A DNA stretch of 64,000 nucleotides from Ruminococcaceae bacterium UBA1417. Its GTDB lineage: Bacteria > Bacillota > Clostridia > Oscillospirales > Acutalibacteraceae. Shown piece after piece: positions 1-8,781 of this stretch. The notes beneath the pieces are model-generated. The model worked only from the letters and a program-made list of their open reading frames with translations, was not told the DNA's origin and did not search any database. Position 1 is the stretch's first letter. Every line of letters starts with the position of its first letter. The DNA is taken from contig DBPP01000043.1 in the NCBI GenBank assembly GCA_002305575.1, positions 11,157-75,156 on the forward strand, written 5' to 3'. The position numbers and the translations under genes are program-made.

Positions 1-1272
1 AGCGATCACCGTCGGCGTCGCGTCCCCGGTTTCCGCCGTGTACTGCGCATAAACACCCATTGCAACCGCTGTATGCGGGTCGCAGAGATATCCATCGCGT
101 GCAAAAACGTCCCGAATGACCTCTACTGTTTTTTGGTCGTCGCAGCAACCGCCCCAGAACAGCGCGCGCACCGCATTTGCAGTGTCCGCGTCCACGGTAT
201 AAGCGCCGCCGTTTTTCAGCGCTTCCATCCAAGCCGTCAATTTGCCGGCGTCTTCCCCACAAAGATGGAACAGCAGTCGCTCGAGGTTGCTCGAAACCAG
301 GATGTCCATCGACGGCGAAATCGTCGTATAGAAGTCGCGCTTACGATCGTACACACCCGTGCGGATAAAATCGGTCAGGATGTTGTTGCGGTTCGAAGCG
401 CAGATAAACTTTTGTACAGGCAACCCCATACGCTTGGCATAATAAGCGGCGAGGATGTTGCCAAAGTTGCCTGTAGGCACCACGACGTTGATCCAATCGC
501 CCATCGCGATTTTCCCAGCCTGTACGAGGTCGAGGTAAGCGGAAAAGTAGTACACGATCTGCGGCAGCAGGCGCCCCCAGTTGATGGAATTCGCACTCGA
601 AAACATTTTGTTTTTGCGCGCGAGCGCGGCTTTCACCGCACTGTCTGTAAAGATGCGCTTCACGCCGGACTGCGCGTCGTCAAAGTTGCCCTCGATGGCG
701 CAGACACACAGGTTGTCCCCCTCCTGCGTGTCCATCTGGCGCTTCTGCATGGCGCTGACGCCGTTTTCGGGATAAAATACGATCATCTCCGTACCCGCAA
801 CATCCTTGAAGCCCTCTAGCGCCGCCTTGCCGGTATCGCCGGACGTCGCAACGAGAATGACCGCCGTTTTGCCATCCGCCGTCTTTTTCATCGACCGGGT
901 CAGCAAATGCGGCAGGATCTGCAGCGCCATATCCTTAAACGCACAAGTCGGTCCGTGCCACAGCTCAAGCATATGTTTGTTTTCGCCGTGCGCATCCAGC
1001 GAAACAACCTTCGCCGGGGTATCGTTTTCAAATTTCTCCGGGGCATAGGCCCGCTCCGCACACTGTGTGATCTCTTCGGCGGTAAAATCCGTCAAAAAAC
1101 GCGAAAGCACATACCGCGCACGGCCGATATAGTCGAGCGGCAGCATAGCGTTGAGATCAGCCACCGGGAAAGATTCCGGCACGAACAGGCCGCCCTCTTC
1201 GGAAATCCCCTGCGCGATGGCTTGCGCGGCCGATACGTGCAGCGCCGTGTTTCGCGTGCTTGTATACATCAT
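1..1272 (-). CDS. thrC: threonine synthase (3' end outside window)
   Basis: PLP enzyme that converts O-phosphohomoserine to threonine. The 424 residues visible run from the start codon to the window edge. Family members are usually close to 500 residues, so roughly 70 C-terminal residues are missing. The N-terminal segment and the PLP-lysine motif HGPTCAFKDMALQ (Lys about residue 113) are typical, followed by ATSGDTGKAALEG, the phosphate/PLP-binding loop. Two ATGs lie in tandem at the start; the first, at 1272, follows TAAGGAGG at a good distance. It is the last visible gene of the rplS-to-thrC run on this strand. Family assignment is secure; the truncation is only the window boundary. Confidence 0.95.
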   Translation of the reverse strand, partial: MMYTSTRNTALHVSAAQAIAQGISEEGGLFVPESFPVADLNAMLPLDYIGRARYVLSRFLTDFTAEEITQCAERAYAPEKFENDTPAKVVSLDAHGENKHMLELWHGPTCAFKDMALQILPHLLTRSMKKTADGKTAVILVATSGDTGKAALEGFKDVAGTEMIVFYPENGVSAMQKRQMDTQEGDNLCVCAIEGNFDDAQSGVKRIFTDSAVKAALARKNKMFSSANSINWGRLLPQIVYYFSAYLDLVQAGKIAMGDWINVVVPTGNFGNILAAYYAKRMGLPVQKFICASNRNNILTDFIRTGVYDRKRDFYTTISPSMDILVSSNLERLLFHLCGEDAGKLTAWMEALKNGGAYTVDADTANAVRALFWGGCCDDQKTVEVIRDVFARDGYLCDPHTAVAMGVYAQYTAETGDATPTVIA

Positions 1273-1308
1273 GGCATTAGCCTCCTTAGTCTCACTGAAT
1301 TCTCCCTC

Positions 1309-2268
1309 TTAGGCATCCCCATTATACTGTATTCCCGCGTCTGTGTCAAAGCGTTTGAAAAAAGAAGCGGCATTTTCAAAGAAAATTTTCCGCACCAGCG
1401 CTTCGGGCAGATTGTGCCGCAGGAATTCTTCGGCAATCTGTTCCACCGTTTCAAGGCCTGCAATATCCGCCGGCATAACGGAACCGTCAAAGTCGCTCCC
1501 CATCGCCAGCACATCCGCGCCGCCCAGCGCGAGGAAATGCTCGGCATGAGCATATAGATCCGCAATGGACGCCTTTTCCGGCGCGTCATTGAGAAACGCA
1601 CGAAAATAATTGAGGCCCACGAGGCCGCCGCGCGCGCAAAGCACGGCAAACTGTTCATCCGTCAGATTCCGCGCGTGGCTGCAAACCGCTTTCGCGTTGG
1701 AATGCGAGGCGACAAACGGCCGCGTCGTATGGGCCGCCACATCGTAAAAAAGGCGCTCGCTCGCATGAGAAAGATCGATGGCAATCCCCTGTCGCTCCAT
1801 TTCCACAACAGCTTCCCGGCCAAACGGCGTCAGGCCGAAAGCATCATCCGAGAGTACGCCACTGCCGATTTCATTGCTGCCGTTCCAGGTCAGCGTCATC
1901 ATTCGCACACCGCGCTGGCGCAGCCGCTCAATATTTTCAAGCTTTCCACCAATCGCCGCGCCGCCCTCCACTGTAAGCATCAGGCCGACGCCCGGCGTAT
2001 TTTCCATGGCTTCGATATCCGCGCCGGTTCGGATGACGCGGAAACGGCCGCTTGTGGCTGCACGCTCAAAAAAATCCGCGTGGCGCTCAAAATACGCGAA
2101 GGCCTCCGCGCCGCGCACAGTATCCGGCAGCCAGACCGCCGCACACTGTATGTACGGTGCGAACCGCTGGCCTTTTTCAACGCTCACGTGCAAATCGTTG
2201 TGCAGCAGGGATTTCCCCTTTTCCATACACGTCACCAGCGTGTCACAGTGCAGGTCAAAATACCGCAT
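1309..2268 (-). CDS. membrane dipeptidase family (peptidase M19)
   Basis: Zinc dipeptidase of the renal dipeptidase family, which hydrolyses dipeptides, often with D-residues. It is 319 residues, the usual bacterial length, and starts MRYFDLHCDTLV, giving the first metal ligands His-x-Asp near residues 7-9. A glutamate follows in TVEGGAAIGG, then histidines in DLSHASERL and in SHSNAKAVCSHARNL. No signal peptide is visible, so it is probably cytoplasmic. It lies 14 nt downstream of the yraN gene and 36 nt upstream of thrC and is probably co-transcribed. The physiological substrate cannot be told from sequence. Confidence 0.9.
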   Translation of the reverse strand: MRYFDLHCDTLVTCMEKGKSLLHNDLHVSVEKGQRFAPYIQCAAVWLPDTVRGAEAFAYFERHADFFERAATSGRFRVIRTGADIEAMENTPGVGLMLTVEGGAAIGGKLENIERLRQRGVRMMTLTWNGSNEIGSGVLSDDAFGLTPFGREAVVEMERQGIAIDLSHASERLFYDVAAHTTRPFVASHSNAKAVCSHARNLTDEQFAVLCARGGLVGLNYFRAFLNDAPEKASIADLYAHAEHFLALGGADVLAMGSDFDGSVMPADIAGLETVEQIAEEFLRHNLPEALVRKIFFENAASFFKRFDTDAGIQYNGDA

Positions 2269-2282
2269 CGCCCTTCAACCCC

Positions 2283-2639
2283 TCATTTCCAAAATACATT
2301 TTCCAGATATTCAATGCGTTCCGGGGCATCCGCCCGCATAAAAACCGCCGCCGCATCGAAACGCGGCTGGCGCTGCGTCGGATGCCCCTGCAAATAGTAC
2401 TGCGCGGTTTTGACGATGCGCATCCGCTTGGCAGGCGTGATAGCCGCAAACGGGTGCGTCAAACTTTCCGCGGCACGCGTCTTGACTTCTACAAAGGCGA
2501 TATACCGCCCGTTCTGCGCGATGATATCGATTTCACCGAAGCGACTGCGGAAATTCATGGCGACAATCGCATAGCCTTTTTGGCGCAGGTATTCCGCTGC
2601 AAAGCGCTCTCCAATTTTCCCAGCGCCCGTTTTCGGCAT
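2283..2639 (-). CDS. yraN: YraN family protein (UPF0102), nuclease-fold
   Basis: Small 118-residue protein with the UPF0102 signature: GEIDIIAQNG at about residues 37-46 and AFVEVKTR shortly after. This Glu-Ile-Asp ... Glu-Val-Lys layout matches the PD-(D/E)XK restriction-endonuclease-like fold. The biochemical role in bacteria is not settled. It lies directly after rnhB (11-nt gap), the conserved Bacillota order, so it belongs to the same transcript. Confidence 0.9.
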   Translation of the reverse strand: MPKTGAGKIGERFAAEYLRQKGYAIVAMNFRSRFGEIDIIAQNGRYIAFVEVKTRAAESLTHPFAAITPAKRMRIVKTAQYYLQGHPTQRQPRFDAAAVFMRADAPERIEYLENVFWK

Positions 2640-2650
2640 GTGAATGCCCC

Positions 2651-3247
2651 CTACCCCAGAATTTTCTTCAAAAAGGTGCGGCGGTGAATCGGAGACGGGC
2701 CAAATGTCCGGATCGCTTCAACATGCACCTTCGTGCCGTAGCCCTTGTGCTTTTCAAATTGATATTCCGGATACTGCTTCGCGTATTCCAACATCACGCG
2801 ATCTCTCGAAACCTTCGCGAGAATCGATGCCGCCGCTATACTCGGACTTTTGGCATCGCCCTTAACGATCGTTTCACCAGGCACGCGCATGGGCGGCATC
2901 CGATTGCCATCGACCAGCACGTAATCGCACCGTTTCTGCATGGCGTCAAACGCGCGGCGCATGGCAAGAAAGGTCGCCTGCAAAATGTTGATTTCGTCGA
3001 TCTCTTCGACACTGGCCGTGCCAATACCGAAGCCCAACGCGTTTTCCGTGATCACGCCAAAAAGCTGTTCGCGTTTTTTCTCACTCAGCTTTTTGGAATC
3101 GTTGAGTCCATCAATCACCAAGCCCTCAGGCAGCAAAACTGCCGCCGCATAGACGGGTCCTGCCAGCGGGCCTCTACCCGCCTCGTCGATGCCGCACACC
3201 GCCGTGTACCCCCGCAAATATGCCTGATGCTCATAACCATAATCCAT
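2651..3247 (-). CDS. rnhB: ribonuclease HII
   Basis: Endonuclease that cuts the RNA strand of RNA-DNA hybrids and removes misincorporated ribonucleotides. It is 198 residues, normal for the family. The catalytic Asp-Glu pair is in CGIDEAGRGPLAGP (about residues 19-32). A third acidic residue is in DYVLVDGNRMPP. The conserved tail motif is SPSIAAASILAKVSRDR. It sits between rbgA and yraN in the usual gene order. Identification is secure. Confidence 0.96.
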   Translation of the reverse strand: MDYGYEHQAYLRGYTAVCGIDEAGRGPLAGPVYAAAVLLPEGLVIDGLNDSKKLSEKKREQLFGVITENALGFGIGTASVEEIDEINILQATFLAMRRAFDAMQKRCDYVLVDGNRMPPMRVPGETIVKGDAKSPSIAAASILAKVSRDRVMLEYAKQYPEYQFEKHKGYGTKVHVEAIRTFGPSPIHRRTFLKKILG

Positions 3248-3286
3248 ACCTGTTCTCCGTTCGGTGTATTCTGCGGTATTTCCAGC

Positions 3287-4174
3287 TCAGACGAGCGGAC
3301 GCCCGACCGGTTCGAGCGTAATCGGGCCGAGCTTGCCGCCGCGGTATTCATCCAACACATGGACGGCCGCGCGCTCGGTGTCGATTTCTCCACCCGCAAT
3401 CAGCATCCCGCACTTGCGGCCGATGCGCTCGAGAATTTCATAGCCCTGAAGTCCTTCAGCCGGATCGATGTCCGTCTTGTAACGCGTGTTGACCGCCTGC
3501 GGGTACAACGTTTGCAAAAGCTCCAGCAAGCGATAGGAAAGGCCCTCTGCGTCAAGAATTTCATCGCGCACGGCGCCGGTAAAAGCCAGATGCTCCCCGA
3601 CAACCGGGTCTTCAAATTTTGGCCAGAGCACACCCGGCGTATCGAGAAGCTCAAACCCTTTTCCGATCGTAAACCACTGGTTGCGGCGCGTGACGCCCGG
3701 CTTATCCTGTACGGCCGCCTTACCGGCGCCACCACCCTTGCACAAGCGATTGATCAGCGAGGACTTACCGACGTTCGGTACGCCGACCACCATGATGCGG
3801 ATCGGCCGCCCGGTCATGCCTTTACGCTCCCATGCGGCGATCTGCTCACGCAGGATATTTCGAATTTCCGGCATCAAACGGTTCAGTCCTTTGCCGGTCT
3901 TGCAGTCGATCGGAATGGCCGTCGTCTTGTGTTGTCTGAAATACTCCACCCACTGGGCCGTCTGCACAGGGTCAGCCATATCCGCCTTATTCATTAAAAC
4001 GATTTTCGGCTTACTGCCGATGATGCTCTTCAAAACGGGATTCCGGCTGCTTACCGGAATGCGGGCGTCGATCAGCTCTGCAACGATATCCACGAGCTTC
4101 AAGCTGCTCTGAATGGCGCGGCGCGTTTTCGCCATATGACCCGGAAACCACTGCACCGATTGAACCTCGCTCAT
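3287..4174 (-). CDS. rbgA: ribosome biogenesis GTPase YlqF/RbgA
   Basis: Circularly permuted GTPase needed for late assembly of the 50S subunit. At 295 residues it carries the N-terminal VQWFPGHMAKTRR signature. The G4 box LMNKADMAD comes before the P-loop VVGVPNVGKSSLINRL, and the G3 box DTPGVLWP comes last. That permuted order (G4-G1-G3) is diagnostic. It is encoded between lepB and rnhB, with a gap of 16 nt from lepB, in the standard ribosomal/secretion gene block. Confidence 0.95.
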   Translation of the reverse strand: MSEVQSVQWFPGHMAKTRRAIQSSLKLVDIVAELIDARIPVSSRNPVLKSIIGSKPKIVLMNKADMADPVQTAQWVEYFRQHKTTAIPIDCKTGKGLNRLMPEIRNILREQIAAWERKGMTGRPIRIMVVGVPNVGKSSLINRLCKGGGAGKAAVQDKPGVTRRNQWFTIGKGFELLDTPGVLWPKFEDPVVGEHLAFTGAVRDEILDAEGLSYRLLELLQTLYPQAVNTRYKTDIDPAEGLQGYEILERIGRKCGMLIAGGEIDTERAAVHVLDEYRGGKLGPITLEPVGRPLV

Positions 4175-4190
4175 TATCTCACCTTCTTAA

Positions 4191-4763
4191 TCATTCAATA
4201 ATCCCAAATCGGTCGAACGGATACAATGTAAAAACCGCCTCGCCCAGAATGTGCCGGACGTCCACCATACCGACCTCGGTATACCGGCTGTCTTTGGATA
4301 CCGCGCGGTTATCGCCGAGTACAAAAACGCAGCCCTCTGGCACCGTCTGCGGAAACACCATCGCTTCGAGCGTTCTGTACGGGCGCGTCGTAATGCCATT
4401 TTGCAGGCCAAAAGCCGTTTCGTCCACAGCTTCGCCATCCACATACACCACGCCGGTTTCATAGTCAATGTCGACCGTCTGCCCTTCCGTCGCAATAACC
4501 CGCTTGATAATGGGCTCATCAAGCACATTGGTAGCCACCACAACGGTACCCTGTTCGATCGAATGGCCGAGATTCGTCACAATCAGCTTCTGCCCTTCCA
4601 CAAAATTCGGCAGCATGGATTCTCCCGTCACCGTGACGACGCGGAACAGGAAGGTAAACACCAGAATCACAAGCGTGAGCGCGATTACGATCTCCTCCAG
4701 CCATTCATACAGCGTTTTTACGCCTCTGGACGGCACCAGATCAAAATTTTCATTTTTTTCCAT
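4191..4763 (-). CDS. lepB: signal peptidase I
   Basis: Membrane serine protease that removes signal peptides during secretion. It is 190 residues. A single hydrophobic segment lies at about residues 25-40, directly followed by the nucleophile box VTGESMLPNF (Ser about 49). The general-base lysine is in IIKRVIATEG (Lys about 87), and the C-terminal GDNRAVSKDSR box is present. This one-TM, short form is typical of Gram-positive bacteria. It lies between rplS and rbgA. Confidence 0.95.
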   Translation of the reverse strand: MEKNENFDLVPSRGVKTLYEWLEEIVIALTLVILVFTFLFRVVTVTGESMLPNFVEGQKLIVTNLGHSIEQGTVVVATNVLDEPIIKRVIATEGQTVDIDYETGVVYVDGEAVDETAFGLQNGITTRPYRTLEAMVFPQTVPEGCVFVLGDNRAVSKDSRYTEVGMVDVRHILGEAVFTLYPFDRFGIIE

Positions 4764-4834
4764 GATCGTTATTCCTTAGAAATAAAGCAAAAAAGGGACA
4801 AATGCTTGCCCCTTTTATTCCGTGTCCTATTCGA

Positions 4835-5179
4835 TTATCGGAGCTGTTCCTTAACCTTTGCAGCCTTACCGACTCTGTCGCGCAGATAGTAAAGCTTCGC
4901 ACGGCGCACACGGCCCTTGCGGACGATCGTGACGTCCTTCACGTTCGGGGAATGCAGCGGGAAAACTCTCTCCACGCCAACGCCGTAGGAAACGCGGCGA
5001 ACGGTAAAGGTTTCACCGACACCGGAACCCTTGCGGGCGATAACCGTACCCTCGAACTGCTGGATTCTCTCTCTGTCACCCTCGCGGATGTTCACGCTGA
5101 CACGAACGGTATCGCCAACGTTGAATTCAGGTGCCTGCTCCTTGACGGATTCGGCAGCAATGATTTTAAGTGCGTCCAT
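4835..5179 (-). CDS. rplS: 50S ribosomal protein L19
   Basis: Structural protein of the large ribosomal subunit, 114 residues, the usual length. It carries the conserved features FNVGDTVRVSVNIREG, the RIQQFEG segment and the C-terminal basic KVRRAKLYYLRD region. The ATG at 5179 follows TTAGGAGGAAAATCAA. It is the first gene of the minus-strand operon and has a leader of about 145 nt and a near-consensus promoter upstream. Confidence 0.97.
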   Translation of the reverse strand: MDALKIIAAESVKEQAPEFNVGDTVRVSVNIREGDRERIQQFEGTVIARKGSGVGETFTVRRVSYGVGVERVFPLHSPNVKDVTIVRKGRVRRAKLYYLRDRVGKAAKVKEQLR

Positions 5180-5323
5180 TTGATTTTCCTCCTAAATAAT
5201 ACTCAGGCATTCATGCGCTTTGCACTTGGGCGCCGCACAGAGGACTACCCGCTTCAATGACGCGGTTTGCACCGTGCATCGAACCCCATCGGCAGCTTTT
5301 GAGGGCCGACGGATTCCAAATGC
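5180..5323 (-). promoter_or_regulatory. rplS 5' leader, candidate L19 autoregulatory leader
   Basis: The promoter at 5330-5358 predicts an untranslated leader of about 145 nt before rplS. It contains a GC-rich stretch that can pair with itself (CGTCGGCCC... / ...GCCGATGGGG region around 5285-5312). L19 leaders that regulate rplS are known in low-GC Gram-positives. Here only position and self-complementarity support the idea; I could not test the family covariance model. Confidence 0.35.
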
Positions 5324-5329
5324 TCAACT

Positions 5330-5358
5330 ATCATAGCACATTCCTTTGAAAAATGCAA
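5330..5358 (-). promoter_or_regulatory. sigma-A promoter of the rplS operon
   Basis: On the minus strand TTGCAT (5353-5358) and TATGAT (5330-5335) are separated by exactly 17 bp. Transcription would start near 5323 and run through rplS, lepB, rbgA, rnhB and yraN. Confidence 0.75.
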
Positions 5359-5432
5359 GTGTTATTTCCAAAATTTGCGCCTGTTCCTCTGGCTTTCCGC
5401 ATGGAACAGTTTACGTCAAAACACGCCGGCTG

Positions 5433-6674
5433 TCAACCCCGTGCCTCCTCCAAAGCGATCCGATTCCAAACAACCAGGTTGTTCAGATTATACCCCGCCG
5501 TACTGATGTCCTTGAGCAGCAGCTCGCACGGCGTGCCGGTTGTTTTGCATGCGTCGAGAATCGTCCGAAGTTCCCGCCGAACCAAATCGGGATTTTCCTG
5601 CACGTACGGCAAATTGGCCGGATTCGGCTTTGCGGAGATCACGTAGTCCCTTCCGACAGCCTCGGCCGCGCGATGGATATCCGCCCAAGGCGTGATGGAG
5701 ATTTTCCGCAGATTCGGAATCTTCCGCAGAATACCGATTTTGCGATCCAGTGGCTCACAGCAGCCGTAATACACCAGGCCAAACGGCTTGAGCGCCCGAA
5801 TCGCGTACTGGATTTCAAATTCATCATGCATCTCCGGAGAGACCGTCGCGAGAATCTGCGCGAGCCCGCGCCCCCAGACGTTCTCAGCCCTGACCTGCCT
5901 GTAATCCACAGGATTTTGCAGCAAATCACGGGAAGCCGCGCTGGCGCAGTGGCAGTATGCGCTGTCTGCATCCAGCAGGTTCAGCGCCTCGTATTGCCGG
6001 ACTGTATCGATGAAAATATCCGTCAGCCTTTCAACCAGCGCGTGCATCATTTCCGGCTCGTCCACGAGCGCATACAGAAGGTCCTCCACGGGCATCAGTG
6101 TGGCGATCACGTCCCACGCCTTGTGCCCCAATTCATATCCCGTAGCGGTGCCGACCAGCTTGACAGGCAGAATATCCCCAATCGCCTCACAAATTTTCCA
6201 GTACCGGCGCTGGGAAGCCAACGCGTCGTAGGTAATGACTGGATTGTGCAGCTTTTCAATATCGTCCATCGACTCGATCTGATTTTCATAGCGGTGCGAA
6301 ACGATGTTGTTTGCGGCATCCGTCATCCGCGTTTCTTCCCGAACTTCCACGCCGATTCCGGTTGATCGGATAATTTTTTGCACGGGAAAATACGGCTTCA
6401 CCAGCATATCGCCCGGGAAATATGTGTGCTTGAAAATGGTCTTACGCAAGAGATCCTCCGCCTGCCGGAAATCGGGGTCCTGACACCGCAGGGTAAGAAA
6501 ACCATCCGCATTCAATTCGTGCCAGGGAAGCTCGTCAATCAGCACAACCGGCCTTTTCGGGCGAAGGTCGTTTAGGGAAGCGTGCAGATCCCACACGCCC
6601 TCTTGATCCATCTCGCTTGCAATCTGCATGTATTGGCTCGCAAGCGCTCTCAATACAGCAATATCCGCCTTCAT
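5433..6674 (-). CDS. UroD-fold protein of corrinoid methyltransferase cluster (copy 3)
   Basis: A 413-residue protein of the uroporphyrinogen-decarboxylase superfamily, last gene of the corrinoid operon. These distant UroD relatives are methyltransferases rather than heme enzymes. Family features include YELGHKAWDVIATLM, the ADSAYCHCASAAS segment and YGCCEPLDRKIGIL near residue 310. The classical MtaA zinc triad (His-x-Cys ... Cys) is not obvious; instead there are clustered Cys residues in CHC and GCC. The start is fixed by GGGAGGTGGGAGG just before ATG 6674, immediately after the RACo stop. It is likely the substrate-side or an accessory methyltransferase; the substrate is unknown. Confidence 0.75.
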   Translation of the reverse strand: MKADIAVLRALASQYMQIASEMDQEGVWDLHASLNDLRPKRPVVLIDELPWHELNADGFLTLRCQDPDFRQAEDLLRKTIFKHTYFPGDMLVKPYFPVQKIIRSTGIGVEVREETRMTDAANNIVSHRYENQIESMDDIEKLHNPVITYDALASQRRYWKICEAIGDILPVKLVGTATGYELGHKAWDVIATLMPVEDLLYALVDEPEMMHALVERLTDIFIDTVRQYEALNLLDADSAYCHCASAASRDLLQNPVDYRQVRAENVWGRGLAQILATVSPEMHDEFEIQYAIRALKPFGLVYYGCCEPLDRKIGILRKIPNLRKISITPWADIHRAAEAVGRDYVISAKPNPANLPYVQENPDLVRRELRTILDACKTTGTPCELLLKDISTAGYNLNNLVVWNRIALEEARG

Positions 6675-6689
6675 TTTCCTCCCACCTCC

Positions 6690-8168
6690 CTAGTCCTCGG
6701 GGCAGAAAAGCATTTGCTCCACATAGGCTTCGTTAAACTGCGGGTTACCGCCCAGATGTACGGGAACGGCGGCCGACGCGATGCGCGCCATAGCCTGCTG
6801 TGCATCGCGGTCGAGAAGCGCCATCGAGGCGCCGGCCAGCGCAGCATTGCCGACGCTCTGCGCACGGCCCGCCAGCCCAGACGGCAGCAGGCCGATAGTC
6901 ACGGCGCTTTCCATATTGAGATGGCTGCCAAAGCCACCGGCAACATACAACACCTGCACTTCGTCCGGTCCGACCCCCGCCGTTTCAAGCAGGACCGCCA
7001 TGCCCGCCGCGATAGCCGCCTTTGCAAGCTGAACCGCGCGGATGTCGCGCGGCAGAAGCGCCACTGCCTCGCACAGGGGCAGGGAATCCCCCTCCATATA
7101 GCCGGTCTCGTCAATTTTTCCACTTTGCAGCGCAACTGCCACGGCATCGAGCAACCCGGAGCCGCAAACGCCAACGCCTTCGGCTTCTCCGATCGTATGC
7201 ACGCACACTTTCCCGCCTTCAAGCCAGACACGGTCGATCGCCCCGCGCACGCTGGCGCAGCCGCAGGAAATCCCGGCGCCTTCAAAGGCGGGGCCGGCGG
7301 CGGTGGAGGTCACATAGAGCGTGCCATCCTTCCAAAGCGCCATTTCGCCGTTTGTGCCGATGTCACAGAGCAGCGCCGTCTCCCACTTTTCGCACATTCC
7401 CGTCGCGTACACAGCACAGGTGATGTCCGCACCGACAAACGCACACATACAGGGTGGCAAATAGGCTCGCCGCCCCAAAAGTATGGTTTCTTCATGGAAC
7501 AACCTATCCGCCTGAAACGGCGCGCGTGACAAGCAAGTGGGATCGCGACCGGTCAACAGATAGAGCATTGTCGTGTTGCCGGTCAGGACAAGCGATTCCG
7601 GCACGTCCAAAATTTCCGCCTGTGCACAGCATGCGACGAGTAAGCGCTCGATCTCTTCTGCAACCATCTTTTGCAGCCGCACAAGACCGCCTGCCATTGC
7701 CGCGCTGATGCGCCCCATCACATCGGCGGCCACAGCGGTCTGCGGATTGCGCGCGGCCGCCGTACCGAGACACGTGCCGTTCTCCAGGCTAAACAGCTTG
7801 GCGACAAGCGTCGTTGTGCCGATATCTACCGCCGCGCCGTAGCGTCCCGGCATAGGCCGGCGCGCCTCAATATGCGCTGCCATCCCGGTTTCAATTTGCT
7901 CATCCGGTCGGCTGTCCGGCAGTACAACGGTGGCATTACCCTCTACCACGACCTGACAGGCCAGTCGTGCGCCGGCACGGCATTCCGCCGCGTTCGGTGC
8001 TGAAATAGCGCCCGAAATCGTCACAGCGCATTTCCCGCAGCTTCCCTGACCACCGCAAGGCTGTGCGGTGTACACCCCGGCACGCTGCAACAATGTGCTG
8101 AGCCTTTCCGGCCCATCGAACATTATAGTTGTTGCATATCCATTCTGAAAAATTTCAAGCTGATACAT
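6690..8168 (-). CDS. RACo-type ATP-dependent reductive activator of corrinoid proteins (ASKHA, DUF4445)
   Basis: Predicted to re-reduce Co(II)-corrinoid to Co(I) using ATP. The N-terminal [2Fe-2S] domain has Cys38, Cys44 and Cys47 in PCGGQGSCGKC and a fourth Cys near residue 71. The large ASKHA ATPase part follows: AAVDIGTTTLVAKL near residue 120, LLCDIGTNGEMALW, AGPAFEGAGISCG, and a C-terminal VAGGFGSHLN. Length is about 492 residues, shorter than acetogen RACo proteins but domain-complete. I place the start at ATG 8168, which has GGTGAG 7 nt upstream. It overlaps the end of the preceding DUF2284 gene by 14 nt, implying translational coupling. It sits amid its expected partners. Confidence 0.88.
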   Translation of the reverse strand: MYQLEIFQNGYATTIMFDGPERLSTLLQRAGVYTAQPCGGQGSCGKCAVTISGAISAPNAAECRAGARLACQVVVEGNATVVLPDSRPDEQIETGMAAHIEARRPMPGRYGAAVDIGTTTLVAKLFSLENGTCLGTAAARNPQTAVAADVMGRISAAMAGGLVRLQKMVAEEIERLLVACCAQAEILDVPESLVLTGNTTMLYLLTGRDPTCLSRAPFQADRLFHEETILLGRRAYLPPCMCAFVGADITCAVYATGMCEKWETALLCDIGTNGEMALWKDGTLYVTSTAAGPAFEGAGISCGCASVRGAIDRVWLEGGKVCVHTIGEAEGVGVCGSGLLDAVAVALQSGKIDETGYMEGDSLPLCEAVALLPRDIRAVQLAKAAIAAGMAVLLETAGVGPDEVQVLYVAGGFGSHLNMESAVTIGLLPSGLAGRAQSVGNAALAGASMALLDRDAQQAMARIASAAVPVHLGGNPQFNEAYVEQMLFCPED

Positions 8169-8718
8169 TGCCATGCTCACCAAACAATACGATACCAAAA
8201 AATGTCACCGTATTCTGTCCGTTGATATACCGAAGCGCCGTACCCTTCGCCGTGTTGTACACATCAATCCCGTAGCTTTCCATAGAGGGCAGTGCCTGCT
8301 CCGGATGACGGCAGGGTTCGCCGGTGCGTTTGGCACAGACTGCACACAGTCCGCAGCCGCCGCAGGTCAAGTGCAGTATTTCTCGTCCGAGCACTGGCAG
8401 CACAGCGCGCTGCAACTTTTGACTGACCTGCACGTGTGCATGCCCGCCTTCGGCCATACCTTCCACATCATAGCTGTCTTCGAGCTGCGCGATGGTCTGG
8501 TACAAAAGGCCAAACGGATAACGGTGCACCCGCGCCATCAACTCATCGATGTCTCCGACATCCGGCGGACACATCCAGCATTTCCCCCAGCTGCCACAGC
8601 TGTTCTGCGCACAGATCTCTCGAAAAACCGGTGAAAGCACGATTTGCGCCTGCTCGATAACCGCTGCCTTGGCTGCGCCGCTTTCCAGAGCAAGCTGGAT
8701 CAGTTGTTCCTTTTGCAT
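8155..8718 (-). CDS. DUF2284 metal-binding protein (copy 1)
   Basis: A 187-residue protein of the DUF2284 family, rich in cysteine. The first cluster is CAQNSCGSWGKCWMCPP (about residues 36-52), the second CGGCGLCAVCAKRTGEPC (about 118-135), consistent with Fe-S or zinc binding. Its function is not established. Its position between the MtaA-like gene and the RACo gene, with a 14-nt overlap into the latter, suggests a role in electron delivery or corrinoid metabolism. A paralogue lies at 14362-14886, also beside an iron-sulfur redox gene. Confidence 0.8.
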   Translation of the reverse strand: MQKEQLIQLALESGAAKAAVIEQAQIVLSPVFREICAQNSCGSWGKCWMCPPDVGDIDELMARVHRYPFGLLYQTIAQLEDSYDVEGMAEGGHAHVQVSQKLQRAVLPVLGREILHLTCGGCGLCAVCAKRTGEPCRHPEQALPSMESYGIDVYNTAKGTALRYINGQNTVTFFGIVLFGEHGNVSA

Positions 8719-8781
8719 GTATTTTCCTCCGCTTTCGAAAGCCGCGCCCTATCCCGGGCGCGGCTATTGATGGGCGCTTTG